From: DASSKO01 sp035690425
Lineage (GTDB): Bacteria; Actinomycetota; Actinomycetes; Propionibacteriales; Nocardioidaceae
Length of the DNA stretch: 18,882 nucleotides
Reading direction: 5' to 3'
Assembly: GCA_035690425.1 (NCBI GenBank)
Contig: DASSKO010000101.1
Span: forward strand, 1 to 18,882
The position numbers and the translations under genes were made by a program. The notes beneath the pieces are model-generated. The model ran no database searches and had not been told where the DNA came from. It worked only from the letters and a program-made list of their open reading frames with translations. Of this stretch, positions 1-5,019 are shown piece by piece (the first letter of the stretch is position 1; every line of letters begins with the position of its first letter).

Positions 1-865
1 TGCTCAGGATGGCGCCGCCTTCGCACCCGGGTACGTCGACACAGACGACGGTGACGTCGCAGCGCCCACCGGCTGCCTCGACGGCCGTCGACAGCGCGAC
101 GGGGTCGCGGGCGTCGGCACGCGTGACCGCGTCGGCCAGCCCGGTGCCGTCGAGCAGGTCGGCCTCGTGCTGCGACGGCACGACCGCGATGATCCGGCCT
201 GCGCCGGCGGTCCGTGCGGCCGCCATCGACAACGAGCCGCTCTTGCCGGCGGCACCGATCACGCAGACCGTGGGCTCGGCGTACCCGGCCACCACGCGCG
301 CGGTCAGCGCGGGGGCACCGCATACGTCCATCACCGCCAGCGACAGCTGCGTGGGCAGGTCCTCGGGGATCCGGGCGGCGATCGTGCGACCGAAGAGGAT
401 GGCGTAGCCGCGGCACGGCACCTGCTCCGACGCGCCGTCCCAGTCGCGCAGCGCGTCCTCGATCACGAGTGGGGTCAGCGTCAGGGAGACCAGCGTGGCG
501 ACCCGGTCGCCGGCGACGAGGTCGAGCGGGGACTCCGGTCCCACTTCGGCCACCGAACCGACGAGCATGCCGCCGGACCCGGTGACCGGGTTGTGCATCT
601 TGCCGCGGCGGCGCACGATCTCGAGCACCTCGGCGCGGACCGCGTCGCCGTCTCCCCCGTGCTTGGTCTGCAACTGGCGGAACGACGCGGCGTCGAGGTT
701 GAGTCGCTCGACGTCGACCCGGGTCTCGTCGCGCCACAGCTCGCGCCCGGTGTCGAGCACGTCGGCCGCCTGGGGCAGCACACCGCTGGGCGAGACCACC
801 CGGTGCAGGCCCGTCGGAGTCCCCCGCGATCCGCCGCGCGATGGCGCGGCACCCTTCCTGACCAC
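1..865 (-). CDS. kdd: L-erythro-3,5-diaminohexanoate dehydrogenase (partial, C-terminus beyond left edge)
   Basis: Kdd oxidatively deaminates 3,5-diaminohexanoate with NAD(P)+ to 5-amino-3-oxohexanoate, a cytoplasmic step of lysine degradation via beta-lysine. I translated the minus strand from the GTG at 865-863; 288 codons stay open to the window edge, against about 345 residues for the family. The N-terminal part carries TGLHRVV, GVLPQAA and, at residues 89-99, KMHNPVTGSGG, which I recognise as a hallmark of this family. A nucleotide-binding glycine motif GAAGKSG lies at 204-210. The start is supported by AAGGGAGGG at 881-873, seven bases upstream. The gene diverges from kamA, an enzyme of the same pathway, which strongly supports the call. 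The alternative, a generic zinc-type alcohol dehydrogenase relative, is less likely given the 89-99 motif. Confidence 0.9.
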   Translation of the reverse strand, partial: MVRKGAAPSRGGSRGTPTGLHRVVSPSGVLPQAADVLDTGRELWRDETRVDVERLNLDAASFRQLQTKHGGDGDAVRAEVLEIVRRRGKMHNPVTGSGGMLVGSVAEVGPESPLDLVAGDRVATLVSLTLTPLVIEDALRDWDGASEQVPCRGYAILFGRTIAARIPEDLPTQLSLAVMDVCGAPALTARVVAGYAEPTVCVIGAAGKSGSLSMAAARTAGAGRIIAVVPSQHEADLLDGTGLADAVTRADARDPVALSTAVEAAGGRCDVTVVCVDVPGCEGGAILS

Positions 866-915
866 GTTGGGGCCCTCCCTTGCGTGTCGTCGGCAAGAAA
901 TCCTGCGGCGTGGCG

Positions 916-945
916 TTAGACGCCCCGAAAAATCTCCCGTAGTCT
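916..945 (+). promoter_or_regulatory. Candidate kamA promoter in the kdd-kamA divergent region
   Basis: A TTAGAC hexamer at 916-921 and TAGTCT at 940-945 are separated by 18 bases, a plausible -35/-10 pair reading toward kamA with a leader of roughly 45 bases. The stretch between them includes the most A-rich run of the gap (GAAAAATC around 927-934). AGAC at 918-921 and GTCT at 942-945 form weak inverted arms. No equally clear promoter was seen for kdd in the 131-base gap (866-996). The call rests on sequence match only. Confidence 0.35.
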
Positions 946-996
946 GGCAGGCGGACGACACATCGATCAAGCAGCACCGACGAGCTAGGGAGTCCG

Positions 997-2445
997 GTGA
1001 GCGACCGCACCCGCCTCGAGCAGCCTTATCCTTACCAGCGCGCCGAGCTGGTCGAGCCCGACTGGACTCGGCTACCCGGGTGGGCCGGGGTGTCCCGCGC
1101 GCAGTGGGAGTCGGCGCAGTGGCAACGTGCGCACTGCGTCAAGAACGTCCGTCAGCTCCGCGAGGTCTACGGCGACCTCATCGACGATCGGTTCTACGCC
1201 GACCTCGAGCGCGACCAGGCCGAGCGCGCGACGATGTCGATGCTGCTGCCGCCGCAGATGGTCAACACGATCGCCGCAGGTGTCGAGCCGGCCGGCGCGG
1301 GCTCGTTGACCGAGGCGGTCTACGCCGACCCCGTCCGCCGCTACATGCTCCCGGTGTTCTCCGACCGCCGTACCGACTGGGCGTCGCACCCCCACGCCAC
1401 CCGCGACTCGCTGCACGAGCACGACATGTGGGTGGCGGAGGGCCTGACCCACCGCTACCCCACCAAGGTGCTCGCCGAGATCCTGCCGACCTGCCCCCAG
1501 TACTGCGGGCACTGCACCCGGATGGACCTGGTCGGCAACTCCACGCCGGTCATCGACAAGCTGAAGTTCGACCTGAAGCCGGCCGACCGGTTGGCGGCGC
1601 ACCTGGACTACCTTCGCCGGACCCCCAGTGTGCGCGATGTGGTGGTCTCCGGCGGCGACGTCGCGAACATGCCGTGGAAGCGACTCGAGGACTACGTCAG
1701 CCAGCTCCTCGAAGTCGACAACATCCGCGACATCCGACTGGCGTCGAAGGCACTGATGGGTCTGCCACAGCACTGGCTGCAGGACGAGGTGCGCGCGGGC
1801 ATGGAAAGATTGGCGCGGCTGGCACATTCGCGCGGGGTGCAGATCGCGATCCACACGCACGTCAACCACGCCAACTCGGTGACGCCGCTGGTCGCGCGGG
1901 CTGCCCGGGCGATGCTCGACACCGGCATCCGCGATGTCCGCAACCAAGGCGTGCTGATGGAGGGTGTCAACGCCGACGGCGACGCGTTGCTCGACCTGTG
2001 CTTCGCGCTGCTCGACGGGGCGGGGATCATGCCCTACTACTTCTACATGTGCGACATGATCCCGTTCAGCGAGCACTGGCGGGTGTCCGTCGCGAAGGCC
2101 CAGCACCTGCAGCACCACCTGATGGGCTACCTCCCCGGGTTCGCGACCCCGCGCATCGTCTGCGACGTGCCGTTCGTCGGCAAGCGCTGGGTGCACCAGC
2201 TGGCCGAGTACGACCGCGAGCGCGGTATCTCCTACTGGACCAAGAACTACCGCACCTCGATCGAGGCCACCGACGCCGAGGCGCTGGAGCGGCTGTACGA
2301 GTACTACGACCCGATCCACACGCTGCCCACGTCCGGCCGGCAGTGGTGGAGCAAGCATGCGGGTGACGTGCAGGCCGATGCCGAGCGTCAGGCGGCCGCG
2401 TCCCGCGAGGCCTCGGAGGACCAGAAGCTGCTCACCATCCGCTGA
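997..2445 (+). CDS. kamA: Lysine 2,3-aminomutase (KamA-family radical SAM enzyme)
   Basis: KamA converts L-lysine to beta-lysine using a 4Fe-4S cluster, S-adenosylmethionine and pyridoxal phosphate. The 482-residue protein has the radical-SAM triad C166-x3-C170-x2-C173. By alignment from memory with the clostridial enzyme, R175 (after CGHCT) matches its substrate-carboxylate arginine, D353 in YMCD and D390 in VCDVP match the two aspartates that hold the lysine epsilon-amino group, and K396 matches the PLP lysine. The usual glycine run before that lysine (GGGGK) is replaced by FVGK and is one residue shorter, and SGGD continues unusually as VANMPW. It is longer than clostridial KamA (about 416), with extra sequence at both ends. 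The start is GTG with CTAGGGAG about five bases upstream. Divergence from kdd supports lysine as substrate; a glutamate or other aminomutase is the main alternative. Confidence 0.87.
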   Translation: MSDRTRLEQPYPYQRAELVEPDWTRLPGWAGVSRAQWESAQWQRAHCVKNVRQLREVYGDLIDDRFYADLERDQAERATMSMLLPPQMVNTIAAGVEPAGAGSLTEAVYADPVRRYMLPVFSDRRTDWASHPHATRDSLHEHDMWVAEGLTHRYPTKVLAEILPTCPQYCGHCTRMDLVGNSTPVIDKLKFDLKPADRLAAHLDYLRRTPSVRDVVVSGGDVANMPWKRLEDYVSQLLEVDNIRDIRLASKALMGLPQHWLQDEVRAGMERLARLAHSRGVQIAIHTHVNHANSVTPLVARAARAMLDTGIRDVRNQGVLMEGVNADGDALLDLCFALLDGAGIMPYYFYMCDMIPFSEHWRVSVAKAQHLQHHLMGYLPGFATPRIVCDVPFVGKRWVHQLAEYDRERGISYWTKNYRTSIEATDAEALERLYEYYDPIHTLPTSGRQWWSKHAGDVQADAERQAAASREASEDQKLLTIR

Positions 2446-2459
2446 CCCGGCCCGATTCG

Positions 2460-2499
2460 TCTGCGGTGGCTCGGGTGTTCTGCACCAGCCGACCGCAGA
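2460..2499. terminator. Hairpin between convergent kamA and Lrp-family gene
   Basis: TCTGCGGT at 2460-2467 pairs perfectly with ACCGCAGA at 2492-2499, and GGCT/AGCC extends the stem inward past one bulged base, giving a stem of about 12 pairs around a short loop. It sits 15 bases after the kamA stop and just after the stop of the opposing gene (2504-2502), so it could end transcription from both sides. Neither side shows a clear T-run, as is common in high-G+C actinobacteria. Confidence 0.55.
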
Positions 2500-2501
2500 A
2501 G

Positions 2502-2939
2502 TCAGGAGGTGGGGCGGTTCTCGTACGGCGTGGAGAGCACGATCGTGGTGCGGGTGGAGACGTTCGCGGCTGCGCGCACCCGGGCGAGCAGCACCTCGAG
2601 GTCGACCGGCGCCGCGACCCGGACCTTCAAGATGTAGGACTCGTCGCCGGCTACCGACCAGCACGACTCGATCTCGCTGATGCCGGCGAGCCGTTCCGGG
2701 GCGTCGTCGGGCTGGCTGGCGTCGATGGGGCGGATCGAGATGAACGCGGTGAGTGGCAGCCCCATCTGGTCGTAGTCGATCTGCGCGACGTAGCCGCTGA
2801 CCACGCCACGCTGCTCGAGGCGTTTGACGCGCTGGTGCACCGCGGACGTGGACAGGCCGGTGGCGCGACCGAGGTCGGTGAACGACATCCGCCCGTCGAC
2901 GGCCAGCAGCTGCACGATCTTGAGGTCGAGGTCCTCCAC
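2502..2939 (-). CDS. Lrp/AsnC-family transcriptional regulator
   Basis: This 145-residue protein has the two-part Lrp/AsnC layout at its usual length: an N-terminal helix-turn-helix (about 1-50, with DLDLKIVQLL, MSFTDLGRATGLS and VHQRVKRLE) and a C-terminal effector-binding RAM domain (about 60-140, with GDESYILKVRV). Such proteins sense amino acids and bind DNA as dimers or octamers. It converges with kamA and diverges from the methyltransferase gene, so a role in regulating the neighbouring lysine genes is a reasonable inference, not something the sequence proves. Start GTG at 2939-2937: there is no Shine-Dalgarno sequence, but TACTCT at 2951-2946 ends six bases before it, suggesting a leaderless transcript. 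Confidence 0.9.
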   Translation of the reverse strand: MEDLDLKIVQLLAVDGRMSFTDLGRATGLSTSAVHQRVKRLEQRGVVSGYVAQIDYDQMGLPLTAFISIRPIDASQPDDAPERLAGISEIESCWSVAGDESYILKVRVAAPVDLEVLLARVRAAANVSTRTTIVLSTPYENRPTS

Positions 2940-2945
2940 CGCGCC

Positions 2946-2951
2946 AGAGTA
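2946..2951 (-). promoter_or_regulatory. Candidate -10 box, leaderless start of Lrp-family gene
   Basis: TACTCT on the minus strand (TANNNT) is followed by six bases (GGCGCG) and the GTG start, placing the expected transcription start at or next to the first base of the start codon. No clear -35 element was seen. Confidence 0.45.
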
Positions 2952-2993
2952 GAGGCTGCTCCGCTCTTACGCCTCACCAGACGCGCCGGAGGG

Positions 2994-3059
2994 GCCGTGC
3001 TCCTGCATCGGCGTGCCGCGGCTCGGGTAGGGTTGCCGCTCTCCTGCACTGGCGTGCCG
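2994..3059 (+). repeat. Pair of 25-bp imperfect direct repeats
   Basis: Positions 2994-3018 and 3035-3059 match at 21 of 25 bases, 41 bases apart, with the common core CTCCTGCA followed by GGCGTGCCG. They lie in the 156-base divergent gap between the Lrp-family gene and the methyltransferase gene. A TAGGGT hexamer (3028-3033), a possible -10 for the methyltransferase gene, lies between the copies, so they could be paired operator half-sites. Function is inferred from placement only. Confidence 0.5.
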
Positions 3060-3095
3060 AGGAGGTGCACTCCCCCGGCGCTCCGAAGGGTCCCC

Positions 3096-3902
3096 ATGTC
3101 CGCCTCCGCCTCACCTCTTTCTCGATCCGCCGTCGTGGCGCGGCTGCGGGCCGCCGGCTGTGTCTTCGCCGAGGACGAGGCGCGGCTGCTGATCGCCGCG
3201 GCGCAAACGCCGGCCGAGCTCGTCGCGATGGTGGACCGGCGAGCCGCCGGACTGCCCCTCGAGCACATCCTGGGCTGGGCGGAGTTCTGTGGTCTGCGGA
3301 TCACCGTGGAGCCTGGGGTCTTCGTCCCCCGCCGACGGACCGAGCTGCTCGTCCGCGAGGCTGCCGCTCTGGCTCCGCCGCACCCGGTCGTCGTCGACCT
3401 GTGCTGCGGGTCGGGAGCGGTCGGTGCCGCGCTGCTCGCCACCTTGGGCCAGGCCACCTTGTACGCCGCTGACATCGACCCCGCCGCGGTGCGCTGCGCC
3501 CGCCGCAACGTGGCCGCGGCCGGCGGCCAGGTGTACGAGGGCGACCTCGACGAACCACTGCCTGCCACGCTGCGGGGCCGCGTCGACGTCCTAGCCGTCA
3601 ACGCGCCTTACGTGCCGACCGAGGCCGTCGGGCTGATGCCACCGGAGGCCCGGGTGCACGAGCCGCGGGTGGCGCTCGACGGTGGCACCGACGGGCTCGA
3701 CGTCGTGCGGCGGGTTGCCGCCGCCGCACCACGGTGGCTGGCACCGGAAGGCCACCTGCTGGTCGAGACCAGCGAGCTCCAGGCGCCGCAGGTCGCCGAG
3801 GTCCTCGCCCGCAACGGGATGACTCCGCGGGCGGCCCGTTCCGACGAGCTGAGCGCCACCGTCGTCGTCGGAACGAGGTTCTCCGGTCCAGTGGACAGAT
3901 GA
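3096..3902 (+). CDS. PrmC/HemK-related protein-(glutamine-N5) methyltransferase
   Basis: A 268-residue SAM-dependent methyltransferase of the PrmC-like subfamily found in actinobacteria. It has an N-terminal helical region with GLPLEHILG (about 52-60), the SAM-binding motif VVDLCCGSGAVG (about 99-110) and NAPY at 169-172 in place of the NPPY with which true PrmC/HemK binds the target glutamine. Family knowledge suggests glutamine-N5 methylation of an unknown protein rather than release factors, normally served by a separate prmC. The ATG at 3096 is chosen because GAAGGG ends five bases upstream and the family-like sequence starts there; the frame is open upstream but unlike protein. The next gene on the same strand starts 62 bases downstream. 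Confident of the fold, unsure of the substrate. Confidence 0.85.
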   Translation: MSASASPLSRSAVVARLRAAGCVFAEDEARLLIAAAQTPAELVAMVDRRAAGLPLEHILGWAEFCGLRITVEPGVFVPRRRTELLVREAAALAPPHPVVVDLCCGSGAVGAALLATLGQATLYAADIDPAAVRCARRNVAAAGGQVYEGDLDEPLPATLRGRVDVLAVNAPYVPTEAVGLMPPEARVHEPRVALDGGTDGLDVVRRVAAAAPRWLAPEGHLLVETSELQAPQVAEVLARNGMTPRAARSDELSATVVVGTRFSGPVDR

Positions 3903-3952
3903 CGCGGAGTCGATACGCCGGCGCTACGCCTGATCCGGTTCCGCGGAGCCAC

Positions 3953-3958
3953 TAGCCT
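3953..3958 (+). promoter_or_regulatory. Candidate -10 box, leaderless start of exonuclease gene
   Basis: TAGCCT ends six bases before the ATG at 3965, and there is no Shine-Dalgarno sequence between them. This is the spacing expected if transcription starts on the A of the ATG. The -35 region is not distinctive. Confidence 0.5.
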
Positions 3959-3964
3959 GCGATT

Positions 3965-4903
3965 ATGCCTTCTGCCGGTACCGCGGACCGCCTGCTGCTG
4001 CTCGACACCGCCTCGTTGTACTTCCGCGCCTTCTTCGGCGTACCCGACAGCGTCCGGGCACCGGACGGCACCCCGGTCAACGCGGTGCGTGGTCTGCTGG
4101 ACTTCATCACCCGGCTCTGCACGCAGTACTCCCCGACTCACCTGGCCTGCTGCTGGGACGAGGACTGGCGGCCGCAGTGGCGGGTCGACCTGATCCCGAC
4201 GTACAAGGCGCACCGGGTCGTCACCGAGCTGCCGGGCGCGGTCGACGTGGAGCAGACACCGGGCGCACTCGAGGCGCAGGTGCCGGTCATCCGCGAGGTG
4301 CTGGCGGCGCTCGGGGCGCCGGTCGTCGGGGCGCCCGGCTACGAGGCCGACGACGTCATCGGCACGCTGGCCACCGATGCCGGGATGCCGGTCGATATCG
4401 TGACCGGCGACCGGGACCTCTTCCAGCTCGTCGACGACGCGCAGGAGGTCCGGGTGCTCTACACCGCCCGGGGTGTGGGCAAGCACGAAGTTCTGACCGA
4501 CCCCAGCGTGGTGCGCCGGTACGGCATCCTGCCCGAGCAGTACGCCGACTACGCGACCCTGCGCGGGGACAGCTCGGACGGGCTGCCCGGGGTAGCCGGC
4601 GTGGGTGAGAAGACCGCCGCGGGGCTGCTGGCCGCGCACGGCGACCTGCAGAGCATCATCGCCGCTGCCGCGGACGGCTCCAGCGGTCTCTCCCCCACCG
4701 TGCGGCGCCGGATCACCGAGGCTGCCGACTACCTCCGGGTCGCGCCGACCGTGGTGGCGGTGTGTCGGGAGTTGGACCTGGGGTCTCCCGACCTGTCGCT
4801 GCCTGACCCGGTGCCGGCGGACGCGGCCGGATTCGAGCGACTGACCGAGCGCTGGGGGCTGGGGTCGTCGGCTGAGCGCGTCGTCACAGCGCTGCGCCGG
4901 TGA
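3965..4903 (+). CDS. 5'-3' exonuclease (DNA polymerase I N-terminal / FEN-type)
   Basis: A stand-alone 312-residue 5'-3' exonuclease like the N-terminal domain of DNA polymerase I, acting on flaps and primers in replication and repair. Metal-binding acidic residues are in place: D14 (LLLDT), D65 (CWDE), E127/D129/D130 (YEADD), D149/D151 (TGDRD) and D202/D205 (GDSSDG). The helix-hairpin-helix LPGVAGVGEKTA spans about 207-218, and YKAHR at 80-84 matches the family's basic arch. Length fits the single-domain actinobacterial family (Rv2090 in M. tuberculosis sits near helY as here). A polymerase domain is absent. It converges with helY. The start has a -10-like TAGCCT six bases upstream instead of a ribosome site. 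High confidence. Confidence 0.93.
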   Translation: MPSAGTADRLLLLDTASLYFRAFFGVPDSVRAPDGTPVNAVRGLLDFITRLCTQYSPTHLACCWDEDWRPQWRVDLIPTYKAHRVVTELPGAVDVEQTPGALEAQVPVIREVLAALGAPVVGAPGYEADDVIGTLATDAGMPVDIVTGDRDLFQLVDDAQEVRVLYTARGVGKHEVLTDPSVVRRYGILPEQYADYATLRGDSSDGLPGVAGVGEKTAAGLLAAHGDLQSIIAAAADGSSGLSPTVRRRITEAADYLRVAPTVVAVCRELDLGSPDLSLPDPVPADAAGFERLTERWGLGSSAERVVTALRR

Positions 4904-4918
4904 CCCCTGCCGCTTGCG

Positions 4919-5009
4919 ATTTCGCTGGGTACCCATCCAATTGAGGAGTCCCCTCGCCGAATTTCGCGGGGAGGGTCCCCATTCGCCTGGGTACCTGGCC
5001 AAATTTGGC
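4919..5009. repeat. Convergent intergenic region rich in short repeats and palindromes
   Basis: The 116-base gap between the convergent exonuclease and helY genes is more A+T-rich than its surroundings and built of repeated pieces. ATTCGC(C)TGGGTACC occurs at about 4920-4933 and 4981-4995. A GAGG(A/G)GTCCCC..TCGCC block occurs at 4943-4958 and 4970-4987. There are perfect palindromes TGGGTACCCA (4926-4935) and GCCAAATTTGGC (4998-5009), and a weaker stem TCCCC/GGGGA around CGAATTTCG (4949-4972). It may act as a two-way terminator or be a remnant of a repeated element. I see no reading frame of interest. Confidence 0.6.
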
Positions 5010-5019
5010 GGCGGGGGCG

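Noticed and set aside
495..2366. Open frame of 623 codons on the plus strand spanning the kdd-kamA gap
   Set aside because: It crosses antisense to kdd and out of frame with kamA; both of those show family motifs, this frame none.
1072..2664. Long open frame of 530 codons on the minus strand opposite kamA
   Set aside because: It is antisense to a well-supported enzyme, is rich in Arg/Gly/His with no recognisable domain, and such frames are expected opposite high-G+C genes.
2466..3095. Upstream extension of the methyltransferase frame
   Set aside because: The frame is open but overlaps the opposing Lrp-family gene, the translation does not look like protein, and a ribosome site sits before the ATG at 3096.
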